Position numbers and translations under genes: made by a program | Part shown: positions 16,180 through 23,685 of the stretch, one piece after another | Position numbering within the stretch: position 1 is the stretch's first letter | Layout of the letters: each line of letters starts with the position of its first letter | Assembly (NCBI GenBank): GCA_030693575.1 | Contig: JAUYAG010000050.1 | Location: forward strand, 1 to 44,546 | Source: Brevundimonas sp. | GTDB lineage: Bacteria; Pseudomonadota; Alphaproteobacteria; Caulobacterales; Caulobacteraceae | Direction: 5' to 3' | DNA: 44,546 nt | Notes under the pieces: model-generated | Database searches by the model: none | Seen by the model: only the letters and a program-made list of their open reading frames with translations | What the model was told of the DNA's origin: nothing

Positions 16180-18360
16180 ATGAACCGCCGCGACCTTCTC
16201 GCCACATCCGCCGCCATCCTCGCGGCCACCGCCCTTCCCGCCCAAGCCCGCCCAACCGGAGCCTCGATGTCCCAAGGTACGCCCGTCCCGCCCGTCGCGA
16301 AGAAGATTCCGGTCCGCATCGAGCAGCTGGGACGCGTCCGCACCGACGACTATCAGTGGATGAAGGACGACAACTGGCAGGCCGTGCTGCGCGACCCGAC
16401 GCTGATCAAGGCCGACGTCAAGGAGCACCTCGAGGCCGAGAACGCCTATCGCGAGGCGATGATGGCCTCGACCCTGCCCCTGCAGGCCGCGATGTTCGAG
16501 GAGATGAAAGGCCGGATCAAGGAGGCCGACAGCTCGGTCCCCTCCCCCGACGGGGCCTGGGAATATTACGTCGAGTACCGGACGGGCGATCAGCATCCCC
16601 GGTACATGCGCAAGCCGCGCGGCGGCACCGGTGAGGCCCAGCTGCTGCTCGACGCCAACGCCCTGGCTGAGGGCAAGGCCTATTCGGAGGTCTCGTCGGC
16701 CGGCCACAGCCCTGACCACGCCCTGTTCGCCTATTCAGAGGACGCGCAGGGGTCCGAGGTGCACCAGATCTTCGTCAAGGATCTGGCGACGGGGGAGGTC
16801 CTGCCGGACCCGATCGGTTCGGCCATCGGCGACTTCGCCTTCTCGGCCGACAGCCAGTGGCTGTTCTGGACCAATCGCGACGACAATGGCCGTCCGGACA
16901 AGATCTTCCGCCGGCCCGCGCGCGGCGGCGAGACGACCCTGGTCTATCAGGAGGACGACGACGGGATGTTCATCGGCGTCGGCCGCACGGCCGACGATGC
17001 CTTCATCCTGATCACCGTCGGCAACCAGGAGACGTCGGAGGCCCGGGTCATTCCCGCCGCCGCCCCGACCGCAACGCCCGTCGTCCTTGAGCCCCGTGAA
17101 GTCGGACGGCTGTACGAGGCCGACCACTGGGGCGACCGCTGGGTGATCCGCACCAATGCCGACGACTCGATCGACTTCAAGATCGTCGAGGCCCCGACCG
17201 CGACGCCGGGCAAGGCGCACTGGACCGACCTCGTCCCGCACACGCCGGGCCGCTACATCGAAGGCGTGGCGCTGGTGAAGAACCATATTGCCCGTCAGGA
17301 ACGGGCCGACGCCAATACGAAGATCATCATCCGCGACCGGGCCGGCGCCGAGCACGAGATCGCGGTGGACGAACCCGCCTACTCCCTGTCGCTGGCCGGC
17401 GCGTCGGAGTTCGACACCACGGTCATGCGCTACGGCTACAACTCGCCGTCCACGCCGACCTCGACCTATGACTACGATCTGGCGACGCGCGAGCGGACCC
17501 TGCGCAAGGTGCAGGAGGTGCCGTCAGGCCACAACACGGCCGACTATGTCGTCGAACGGCTGAACGCCCCTGCCCCCGATGGCGAACTGGTGCCGGTGAC
17601 GGTGCTGCGCCGGCGGGACACGCCCGTCGACGGCTCGGCCCCGGTGTTGCTGTACGGCTACGGCTCCTATGGCAGTCCGATCCCGGCGAGCTTCTCGACC
17701 AACCGGCTGTCGCTGGTCGACCGGGGCTGGATCTACGCCATCGCCCACGTCCGCGGCGGCTCCGACAAGGGCTGGAACTGGTTCCTGACCGCGCGGCGGA
17801 TGACCAAGAAAAATACCTTCACCGACTTCATCGCCTCAGCCGAGCATCTGATAGCGCGCGGCTATGCGAAAGCCGGTCACATCGTGGCGGAGGGCCGGTC
17901 GGCGGGCGGGCTGCTGATGGGGGCGATCAACAACATGCGGCCCGATCTGTGGGCCGGTGTGATCGGAGGGGTGCCGTTCGTGGACGTCATCAATACCATG
18001 AGCGACACCAGCCTGCCGCTGACGCCGCCGGAATGGCCGGAGTGGGGCAATCCGATCGAGGACCCTGAGGCCTATGACTACATGATGAGCTACAGCCCCT
18101 ACGACCAGGTCGGGCCGAAGGCCTATCCGGCCGTGCTGGCGACCGGCGGCCTGTCGGACCCGCGGGTGACCTACTGGGAGCCCGAGAAGTGGGTGGCGAA
18201 GCTGCGGCCGGCCACGACCTCGGGCAAGCCGATCCTGCTGAAGATCAACATGGAAGCGGGCCATGCCGGATCATCGGGGCGGTTCGACTATCTGAAGGAG
18301 GTCGCCCACGACTATGCCTTCGCCCTCTGGGCCATCGACAGGGGATGGGAGCGGGGCTGA
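16180..18360 (+). CDS. Prolyl oligopeptidase family serine peptidase, oligopeptidase B type (S9A)
   Basis: 726 residues from ATG 16180, preceded by CAGGGG seven bases upstream. The start MNRRDLLATSAAILAATALPAQA looks like a Tat-type or Sec signal, so the enzyme is probably periplasmic, unlike E. coli PtrB. A seven-bladed propeller fills about 80-430. In the hydrolase domain EGRSAGGLLMGA holds the catalytic Ser, LSDPRVTYWEPEKW the Asp and NMEAGHAGSSGRFD the His. Oligopeptidase B cleaves short peptides after Lys or Arg. No partner gene; DUF1036 follows on the other strand. Confidence 0.9.
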   Translation: MNRRDLLATSAAILAATALPAQARPTGASMSQGTPVPPVAKKIPVRIEQLGRVRTDDYQWMKDDNWQAVLRDPTLIKADVKEHLEAENAYREAMMASTLPLQAAMFEEMKGRIKEADSSVPSPDGAWEYYVEYRTGDQHPRYMRKPRGGTGEAQLLLDANALAEGKAYSEVSSAGHSPDHALFAYSEDAQGSEVHQIFVKDLATGEVLPDPIGSAIGDFAFSADSQWLFWTNRDDNGRPDKIFRRPARGGETTLVYQEDDDGMFIGVGRTADDAFILITVGNQETSEARVIPAAAPTATPVVLEPREVGRLYEADHWGDRWVIRTNADDSIDFKIVEAPTATPGKAHWTDLVPHTPGRYIEGVALVKNHIARQERADANTKIIIRDRAGAEHEIAVDEPAYSLSLAGASEFDTTVMRYGYNSPSTPTSTYDYDLATRERTLRKVQEVPSGHNTADYVVERLNAPAPDGELVPVTVLRRRDTPVDGSAPVLLYGYGSYGSPIPASFSTNRLSLVDRGWIYAIAHVRGGSDKGWNWFLTARRMTKKNTFTDFIASAEHLIARGYAKAGHIVAEGRSAGGLLMGAINNMRPDLWAGVIGGVPFVDVINTMSDTSLPLTPPEWPEWGNPIEDPEAYDYMMSYSPYDQVGPKAYPAVLATGGLSDPRVTYWEPEKWVAKLRPATTSGKPILLKINMEAGHAGSSGRFDYLKEVAHDYAFALWAIDRGWERG

Positions 18361-18374
18361 GCCCCGCTCCGGCC

Positions 18375-18842
18375 TCAGGGCTCGAGCGTCCAGGTGTAGC
18401 GGCCCACGTCGTCGGCGTGCAGGACCACGAAATCGCGGGTCTCATAGCCGCTCGGGCAGGTATCGCTGCCGTCGGACCAGAAGGTGTAGGGTCCGGGATA
18501 CTGGACGCAGAGCGCATGGCTGCCTCTCCAGGCCCGGCCCGAGCCGTCCATCGCGTCGGCGTACATGTAGAAATTGGCGTTGTCGGTGGAGACCAGCTCC
18601 GTACAGGCACCGTCGTTCACATTGTACCAGCCGCGATTGATGAACCGGCCGGTCCCGACCTCGACATAGGAGATCGCTGCATTCGCATCACGACCGCTCT
18701 GATTGCAGACCCGGATATCGACGGTGGCCGCCCGGACGGGAGCGGGCGGCGCCATGCCCGGCTTGGACTGGGCCGCGGCCACGCCCGGCGAGCCGGCGAC
18801 CAGTGAAACGGCGATTGCCGCGACGAACAGATGTGTTTTCAT
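18375..18842 (-). CDS. DUF1036 domain secreted protein
   Basis: 155 residues with signal peptide MKTHLFVAAIAVSLVAGSPG and cleavage near AAAQ. DIRVCNQSGRDANAAISYVE near 42-61 and RGWYNVNDGACTELV near 70-84 are the DUF1036 landmarks; several cysteines suggest disulfides in the periplasm. Function unknown; the family is common in alphaproteobacteria. A strong GGGGAGAGGGG ribosome-binding stretch precedes the ATG. It is convergent with the peptidase, with 14 bp between stops. Confidence 0.82.
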   Translation of the reverse strand: MKTHLFVAAIAVSLVAGSPGVAAAQSKPGMAPPAPVRAATVDIRVCNQSGRDANAAISYVEVGTGRFINRGWYNVNDGACTELVSTDNANFYMYADAMDGSGRAWRGSHALCVQYPGPYTFWSDGSDTCPSGYETRDFVVLHADDVGRYTWTLEP

Positions 18843-18937
18843 GGTCCCCTCTCCCCGGTTGAAGATTTAGGTTATCAAGGTTCTCTGAAGATGCCACTGA
18901 CAGTTGCTGACGGCAGCGCCAGACCCCGGCTGACCGG

Positions 18938-19495
18938 ATGAGCCCTGTGCTGAGGGACGCCGTTGAAGGCGACATGCCGGCGATCACCTCCCTGTACGGC
19001 ACCGAGGTCGAGGGCGGCACCGCCACGTTCGAGACCACGCCGCCCGGTCTTGAGGAGATGACCCGGCGTTTAGCGGCGGTGCAGCGTCACGGCCTGCCGT
19101 GGCTGATCGCGGAGACCGACGGCCGGTTCGCCGGCTATGCCTATGCCTCGCCCTTCCGGCCGCGTCCGGCCTATCGATATGGCGTCGAGGTCTCGGTCTA
19201 CGTCGAGGCGCATGCGCGTCGACGGGGCGTGGGCCGGGCCCTGCTGGAAGCCCTGATCGACGGAACCCGCGACAGGGGTCTGCGGCACCTGATCGGTGCC
19301 ATCAGCGACAGTGCCACCAGCGAGGCCTCGATCGCCCTGCACCGGGCGCTCGGGTTCCGGGACGCGGGCGTCTATCGCCAGGTCGGCTGGAAATTCGAAC
19401 GGTGGCTGGACGTCACCCTGATGCAGCTGGACCTCGATCCCAAGGGCGCGCCGCCGGTTTCGCCGGGCCTGGACCTGACAGGCGGCCTCGCTTGA
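18938..19495 (+). CDS. GNAT N-acetyltransferase, phosphinothricin acetyltransferase-like
   Basis: 185 residues. The opening LRDAVEGDMPAITSLYGTEV, FETTPPGLEEMTRRL near 30, SVYVEAHARRRGVGRALLEAL (acetyl-CoA loop, R-R-G-V-G-R near 88) and FRDAGVYRQVGWKFERWLDV near 135-154 are typical of the Pat/YncA branch of GNAT enzymes. These acetylate small amines such as methionine sulfoximine or phosphinothricin; natural substrate here is unknown. It is divergent from DUF1036 and convergent with the receiver gene (9 bp apart). Confidence 0.88.
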   Translation: MSPVLRDAVEGDMPAITSLYGTEVEGGTATFETTPPGLEEMTRRLAAVQRHGLPWLIAETDGRFAGYAYASPFRPRPAYRYGVEVSVYVEAHARRRGVGRALLEALIDGTRDRGLRHLIGAISDSATSEASIALHRALGFRDAGVYRQVGWKFERWLDVTLMQLDLDPKGAPPVSPGLDLTGGLA

Positions 19496-19504
19496 GCAGA
19501 CCGA

Positions 19505-19960
19505 TCAGCGGGGCGCGATCCCGTGCGGGGCCGTGGCCAGCCAGGGCGCCGGGCTGAAGCGGCGCGGCGTCTCGCCGAGCGCGCCATCGCGGATGAACTG
19601 GCGGGCGAAAGCCACCACGCCCCCGATTGTGGCTTCATCGAACGGTTTGGACACCGCCCCCAGCGCGCCGGCGAAGCCGTCGGGGATCTGTTCCGGGTTG
19701 GCGGTCAGGAAGACGACAGCCGAACCGTATTCCTTGATCAGGTGACGGGCGATGTCGGGTCCGGTCATCCCGTCGAGCAGGTTGATGTCAACAAGCGCCA
19801 GCTCAGGCCGATGCTGTTCGGCGATCGCAAGAGCGCCGACCGTATCCATGGCACAGCCCACGACATCACAGCCGGATTCGCAGAGAACCAGCTCCAGCTC
19901 CATGGCGAGCAGGGCCTGGTCTTCGACAATCAGGACCCGAAGGTCGGGTACGTCAGACAC
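19505..19960 (-). CDS. Stand-alone receiver (REC) response regulator
   Basis: 151 residues from GTG 19960, which has GGGGGA seven bases upstream; an ATG at 19990 is an alternative adding ten residues. One CheY-like domain: acidic pair in LIVEDQ, phospho-acceptor Asp in LVDINLLDG, Thr in FLTAN and Lys in VSKPFDE. The last 35 residues (GDGALGETPRRF region) have no recognised output domain, so signalling is by protein contact. No histidine kinase is adjacent, so the partner is an orphan or a network kinase. Confidence 0.85.
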   Translation of the reverse strand: MSDVPDLRVLIVEDQALLAMELELVLCESGCDVVGCAMDTVGALAIAEQHRPELALVDINLLDGMTGPDIARHLIKEYGSAVVFLTANPEQIPDGFAGALGAVSKPFDEATIGGVVAFARQFIRDGALGETPRRFSPAPWLATAPHGIAPR

Positions 19961-20091
19961 GGCAATCCCCCGGGCACCAGCCAGACGCATTAACACTCTT
20001 GTGTCGGCTAGCGGACACCCAACGCACGGATTCCCGATCGGTTCACCGCCGGCAGCGCATTTCGTGCATTTGGCGGAATTGCATGCAGAAA

Positions 20092-20109
20092 CGCCCCGCA
20101 AGCAGGGCG
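20092..20109 (-). terminator. Likely terminator of tRNA-Gln(TTG)
   Basis: On the minus strand CGCCCTG and TGCGGGGCG segments form a 7-bp stem with one T-G pair and a CTTG loop, followed by TTTCTG. It lies about 55 bp past the tRNA CCA end and before the receiver gene. A second hairpin with complementary GCTGAC and GTCAGC arms (20137-20151) precedes it. Confidence 0.55.
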
Positions 20110-20161
20110 ATCACAAGCCAGGTGGACGATCGGAAGGGCTGACGCCGTCAGCGGGGGCGGA

Positions 20162-20235
20162 TGGCTGGGGAACTAGGACTCGAACCTAGAATGACGGTAC
20201 CAAAAACCGGAGTGTTACCATTACACCATTCCCCA
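20162..20235 (-). tRNA. tRNA-Gln (anticodon TTG)
   Basis: 74 bases with encoded CCA. Acceptor TGGGGAA pairs with TTCCCCA, giving the U1-A72 pair and G73 discriminator typical of tRNA-Gln. The D arm reads GTG-loop-CAC, the loop TTTTGGT has anticodon TTG, and the T arm is CTAGG TTCGAGT CCTAG. The anticodon stem CCGGT/ACCGT has one end mismatch. It decodes CAA and, by wobble, CAG. Confidence 0.96.
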
Positions 20236-20277
20236 GCAGGTCCGGCGCATCCGGGGCCGAAGCGCCGGAAGGCGGTC

Positions 20278-20306
20278 GAGATACGCGAAGGCCGCGGGCG
20301 ATGCAA
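20278..20306 (-). promoter_or_regulatory. Putative promoter of tRNA-Gln(TTG)
   Basis: On the minus strand TTGCAT (20301-20306) and TATCTC (20278-20283) are 17 bp apart, about 43 bp upstream of the tRNA 5' end. The match to a housekeeping promoter is moderate. Confidence 0.45.
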
Positions 20307-20348
20307 GAACCGGTTTCGAGACTATTTTCACCGACCGCGAAACGGCGC

Positions 20349-20377
20349 TTGCGGGCGGGAAAGGCCGTGGCTATAAG
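20349..20377 (+). promoter_or_regulatory. Putative promoter of the CTG-anticodon tRNA
   Basis: TTGCGG (20349-20354), 17-bp spacer, TATAAG (20372-20377) preceded by GGC, which resembles the Caulobacter housekeeping -10 (GCTANAWC). The tRNA 5' end is 15 bp downstream of the -10, so the primary transcript would have a leader of only about 8 bases. Confidence 0.6.
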
Positions 20378-20391
20378 CCCCCTCCTCAAGT

Positions 20392-20468
20392 CGGAGTGTG
20401 GCTCAGCCTGGTAGAGCACTGCGTTCTGGACGCAGGGGTCGGAGGTTCGAATCCTCTCACTCCGACCA
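20392..20468 (+). tRNA. tRNA with anticodon CTG (Gln by anticodon, Pro-like body)
   Basis: 77 bases with encoded CCA. Acceptor CGGAGTG/CACTCCG, D arm GCTC/GAGC, anticodon stem CTGCG/CGCAG with loop TTCTGGA (T33, anticodon CTG, G37), T arm GGAGG TTCGAAT CCTCT. By anticodon it decodes CAG (Gln). C1-G72, discriminator A73 and the overall sequence look like bacterial tRNA-Pro, not tRNA-Gln, which normally has U1-A72 and G73 as in the TTG tRNA 157 bp away. Cloverleaf is certain; amino-acid identity is less so. Confidence 0.88.
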
Positions 20469-20484
20469 TCTTTCTCCGGAAAGA
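20469..20484 (+). terminator. Hairpin directly after the CTG tRNA
   Basis: TCTTTC (20469-20474) and GAAAGA (20479-20484) pair around a TCCG loop starting one base after CCA. There is no T-run; it may act in 3' processing rather than termination. Confidence 0.35.
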
Positions 20485-20520
20485 AGAGACAGCCCTTCGG
20501 GGCCCCGAGGTTTCCCGGCC

Positions 20521-21537
20521 TCAATCCCCCGCCTTATCCGCCACCGCCTTCAGATGCGCGCCCACGGCCTCGATCGTGCGGCCGGCCAGCGCCTTGCGTC
20601 GGGACAGCAGATCGGGCGAGCCGGCGTCATAGTCGGCCATCAGGCGGCGTACGAAGTCGCCCGACTGAACTTCCGCCAGCACCGTGTCCATCGCCGCCCG
20701 CGACGGCTCGCCGATGATCCGAGGACCGGTCAGATAGGCACCGTATTCGGCCGTGTTGGAGATGCGCGTGAAGGCGCCCGCAACGCCGCGCTCGAACATC
20801 AGGTCGGTGACCAGCTTGACCTCATAGAAGCATTCGAACCAGGCCACCTCGGGCGGATAGCCGGCCTTGACCAGTTTCATGAAGGCGGCGTCGATCAGTT
20901 CGGCCACCCCGCCGCACAGCACCACCTGCTCGCCGAACAGGTCGCTCTCGCATTCAGCGGCGAAGGTGGTCTCGAGAATGCCCTTGCGGCCGCAGCCCAG
21001 CGCGGCCGCATAGGACAGGCCCAGCGCATGCGCGCCGCCCGAGGCGTCCTGATGCACGCCGAACAGGCAGAAGACCCCCTGCCCTTCCTCATAGAGGTCG
21101 CGGATGCGCGGGCCGATGCCCTTGGGCGAGGCGAGGATGACGTCGAGGTCAGGCCGCGGCTCGACCAGGCCGAAGCGGACCGAGAGGCCGTGGGCGAAGA
21201 TCAGGGCGGCACCAGGCTTCATCGCCGGGGCCAGTTCGTCGCGCCACAGGTCGCGATGGGCCTCGTCCGAGATCATGACGGCGACGACGTCAGCCGAGGC
21301 GGCGGCTTCGCCCGCGGTCAGGACGGCGAAGCCGTCGGCCTCGGCCTTCGCGCGGGTCGCGGAGCCGGACTTGAGACCGACGACGATGTCCGCGACGCCC
21401 GAGTCGCGAAGGTTCAGGGCGTGGGTCCGGCCCTGGCTGCCGTAGCCGATGACGGCGACGCGCTTGCCGCGGATGATCGAGAGATCGCAGTCGCGGTCAT
21501 GGAACACGGGGAGCGGCGCGGCTATTGGATCAGTCAT
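20521..21537 (-). CDS. ilvC: Ketol-acid reductoisomerase (divergent class I)
   Basis: 338 residues, the class I KARI length. IGYGSQGRTHALNLRDSG at 30-47 is the NADPH loop and GLKSGSATRAKAEA the specificity loop. His116 in FAHG, Lys139 in SPKG, and ETTFAAECESDLFGEQ with Asp199 and Glu203 are the metal and catalytic sites; FECFYEVKL and SNTAEYG follow. Against typical members, the PKGPGHTVR region reads PKGIGPRIR and the MMPWI-type tail is missing, so it may be a paralogue. It makes the dihydroxy acids of Ile/Val/Leu synthesis. ATG 21549 (GGAAGG upstream) is an alternative start. Its start overlaps the divergent DUF924 start. Confidence 0.87.
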   Translation of the reverse strand: MTDPIAAPLPVFHDRDCDLSIIRGKRVAVIGYGSQGRTHALNLRDSGVADIVVGLKSGSATRAKAEADGFAVLTAGEAAASADVVAVMISDEAHRDLWRDELAPAMKPGAALIFAHGLSVRFGLVEPRPDLDVILASPKGIGPRIRDLYEEGQGVFCLFGVHQDASGGAHALGLSYAAALGCGRKGILETTFAAECESDLFGEQVVLCGGVAELIDAAFMKLVKAGYPPEVAWFECFYEVKLVTDLMFERGVAGAFTRISNTAEYGAYLTGPRIIGEPSRAAMDTVLAEVQSGDFVRRLMADYDAGSPDLLSRRKALAGRTIEAVGAHLKAVADKAGD

Positions 21538-22087
21538 GAGCACAGACATAACGCCTTCCGCCGTCGTCGCCTTCTGGAAAGAGGCCGGCCCCGGCAAATG
21601 GTTCGCCAAGGATGACGCCTTCGACTCGCGTTTCCGCCGCGGTTTCGGGGACGCGCATTTCGCCGCCGCGCGGCGCGCGCTGGATCCCTGGGCGGAGACG
21701 GCGGAGGGCTCCCTGGCCCTGCTGATCCTGCTGGACCAGTTTCCGCGCAATGTGTTCCGGGGCACGGGCCACGCCTTCGCGACCGACCCGCTGGCGCGGA
21801 TGTTCGCCGGACGCGCACTGGCGGTCGGGCACGACCTGCAGATCGAGGGGGACATCCGCCGGTTCTTCTACCTGCCGTTCCAGCATTCGGAGGATCGCGC
21901 CGATCAGGACCGCCAGGTCGAACTGTTCCAGACCCGGATGGTCCGCAAGCCCGACGACCGCTGGGCCGAACACCATCACGGCGTCATCGCCCGCTTCGGC
22001 CGCTTCCCGCACCGGAATGCAGCCCTGGGTCGGGAGACGACGCCGGAGGAGCAGGCGTTTCTGGATGAGGACGGGTTCCGCGGCTGA
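21536..22087 (+). CDS. DUF924 family protein
   Basis: 183 residues from ATG 21536. LLILLDQFPRNVFRGTGHAFATDPLA near 62-87, FYLPFQHSEDRADQDRQVELF near 110-130 and HGVIARFGRFPHRNAALGRE near 148-167 are the full set of DUF924 landmarks. The family is widespread, soluble and of unknown function. The start codon shares the palindrome CATG (21535-21538) with the minus-strand ilvC start, so the two divergent genes have no intergenic region and each promoter or ribosome site must lie in the other's coding DNA. Confidence 0.88.
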   Translation: MSTDITPSAVVAFWKEAGPGKWFAKDDAFDSRFRRGFGDAHFAAARRALDPWAETAEGSLALLILLDQFPRNVFRGTGHAFATDPLARMFAGRALAVGHDLQIEGDIRRFFYLPFQHSEDRADQDRQVELFQTRMVRKPDDRWAEHHHGVIARFGRFPHRNAALGRETTPEEQAFLDEDGFRG

Positions 22088-22090
22088 ATC

Positions 22091-22351
22091 ATGCACCGCT
22101 GCCGTGAATGCGAAACGGTCCTGCAGGAGGGCCGCAACTGGCACGCCTCCTATGCGGCGCGGACCTACCGCCACTGCATGGACTGCGCGCGCGCCTATTC
22201 ACGTCGGCGCTATGGCCTGATCCAGCCCGGGGTGAAACGGCGCAAGCCCCTCGCGGCGGGCGCGGCCAAGCCCATCACGGTCAAGCGGGACTGGGCGGTG
22301 AAGAACCGCGCCAAACTTGCGCAGGCGCGCCGGGACAGAATGCGCGATTGA
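22091..22351 (+). CDS. Small zinc-ribbon-like basic protein
   Basis: 86 residues, three bases after the DUF924 stop. Two CxxC pairs (Cys4/Cys7 in CREC, Cys29/Cys32 in CMDC) can form one zinc site; the rest is strongly basic (RRRYG, KRRKPL, KRDWAVKNRAK, RRDRMRD). This looks like a small nucleic-acid-binding protein, possibly ribosome- or DNA-associated (inference). No named family recognised. Probably co-transcribed with DUF924. Confidence 0.7.
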   Translation: MHRCRECETVLQEGRNWHASYAARTYRHCMDCARAYSRRRYGLIQPGVKRRKPLAAGAAKPITVKRDWAVKNRAKLAQARRDRMRD

Positions 22352-22434
22352 TCCGCCCACAGGCCGGCACGTTTCTGTGAGCAAGCCAAGGTCGTGCCTG
22401 CCAAGGTGGGCGAATCAGCCCCACTGTGCCGGGC

Positions 22435-23292
22435 ATGAACGCCGTCGCCTCTCTCGCCGATCTTCAAGCCCGCACCGGGGCCGTCGCGGCCGATCATCCG
22501 GAGTGGCAGTACCTCAATCTGCTGCGCGACATCCTCGACAACGGCAGCCGGCGCGACGACCGGACCGGCACCGGGACGCTGGGCGTGTTCGGGCGGCAGA
22601 TGCGGTTCGACCTGGCCAGGGGCTTTCCCGTCCTCACGACCAAGAAGCTCCACCTGCGCTCGATCATCGTTGAACTGCTGTGGTTCCTGCGCGGCGAGAC
22701 CAATATCGGCTGGCTGAAGGACAACGGCGTTTCGATCTGGAACGAATGGGCCGACGCCGAGGGCGAGCTGGGGCCGGTCTATGGCAAACAGTGGCGGTCG
22801 TGGGCGGCACCGGACGGGCGGATGATCGACCAGATCACCAAACTGGTCGAGGGTCTGAAGACCAATCCCAACAGCCGCCGTCACATCGTCTCGGCCTGGA
22901 ATCCGGCCGATGTCGACGACATGGCGCTGCCGCCGTGCCACTGCCTGTTCCAGTTCTTCGTCGCCGACGGGAAGCTGAGCTGCCAGCTGTACCAGCGGTC
23001 GGCGGATGTGTTCCTGGGCGTGCCGTTCAACATCGCCAGCTATGCCCTGCTGACGATGATGGTGGCCCAGGTCTGCGGGCTGAAGCCCGGCGAGTTCGTC
23101 CACACCTTCGGCGACGCCCACCTGTATCTGAACCACATCGAACAGGCCGAGACCCAGCTGGCCCGCGCCCCCCTGCCCGCCCCGACCATGACGATCACGC
23201 CGAAGGACGACCTGTTCGCCTATACGCTCGAGGACTTCGTGCTCGAGGGCTATGAGCCCTGGCCGCATATCAAGGCGCCGGTCGCGGTCTGA
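22435..23292 (+). CDS. thyA: Thymidylate synthase
   Basis: 285 residues from ATG 22435; an upstream in-frame GTG adds three residues. [19 protein letters not shown] near 42-60 binds folate and phosphate, [11 protein letters not shown] places the nucleophile Cys168, and [20 protein letters not shown] near 183-202 is the dUMP-binding signature. It makes dTMP from dUMP and methylene-tetrahydrofolate; folA downstream regenerates the folate. Its TGA overlaps the next ATG (TGATG, 23290-23294). Confidence 0.97.
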   Translation: MNAVASLADLQARTGAVAADHPEWQYLNLLRDILDNGSRRDDRTGTGTLGVFGRQMRFDLARGFPVLTTKKLHLRSIIVELLWFLRGETNIGWLKDNGVSIWNEWADAEGELGPVYGKQWRSWAAPDGRMIDQITKLVEGLKTNPNSRRHIVSAWNPADVDDMALPPCHCLFQFFVADGKLSCQLYQRSADVFLGVPFNIASYALLTMMVAQVCGLKPGEFVHTFGDAHLYLNHIEQAETQLARAPLPAPTMTITPKDDLFAYTLEDFVLEGYEPWPHIKAPVAV

Positions 23293-23612
23293 TGACCCTC
23301 GAACTGAAGGCCCTGCAGGCCGACGTCCTGCGCATCTCCGACATCTATGCGCGCGAGCACGGCATCGACCGCTCCGGCGACTGGGCCCTGCTGAAGGTGC
23401 AGGAGGAGCTGGGCGAGCTGACGGCCGAGCATCTGCGCATGAGCGGACGGGCGCGGGGCGCGGCGGACGCCGGCAAGCTGGGCGACGAGGCGGCGGATGT
23501 GCTGGGGATGCTGCTGATCTACTGCGACCGGGCGGGGATCGATATCGAGGCGTCGATGCAGCGGAAATGGCTGCACTGGCTGGAGCCGAAAACCGCCGTT
23601 CCGCCAACCTAG
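23292..23612 (+). CDS. MazG-like nucleotide pyrophosphohydrolase
   Basis: 106 residues, a single MazG-type domain. Metal-binding motifs are visible: EELGE near 38-42 and GDEAADVLGML near 63-73, matching the ExxE...ExxD pattern. Single-domain members hydrolyse dNTPs to dNMPs. Direct translational coupling to thyA suggests it could clear dUTP or another noncanonical nucleotide and feed dUMP to ThyA; that link is inference. Confidence 0.8.
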   Translation: MTLELKALQADVLRISDIYAREHGIDRSGDWALLKVQEELGELTAEHLRMSGRARGAADAGKLGDEAADVLGMLLIYCDRAGIDIEASMQRKWLHWLEPKTAVPPT

Positions 23613-23635
23613 CTTCGCCATAAGACTCACCGCAC

Positions 23636-23680
23636 CCTCCCCTCGACCCCGCGCAAGGCGGGGCCGTAGCAACGGGGAGG
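23636..23680 (+). promoter_or_regulatory. aqpZ leader hairpin sequestering the Shine-Dalgarno
   Basis: CCTCCCC (23636-23642) is fully complementary to GGGGAGG (23674-23680), the ribosome-binding site five bases before the aqpZ ATG. Nested inside is a second stem, CCCCGC (23647-23652) with GCGGGG (23658-23663). The fold would hide the ribosome-binding site unless opened. It may equally be a dispersed palindromic repeat co-opted as leader. Confidence 0.5.
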
Positions 23681-23685
23681 TTGCC

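Noticed and set aside
20392..20468. Plain tRNA-Pro call
   Set aside because: The seven-base anticodon loop with T33 gives CTG, not a Pro anticodon; the Pro resemblance is confined to the body and is reported as a finding.
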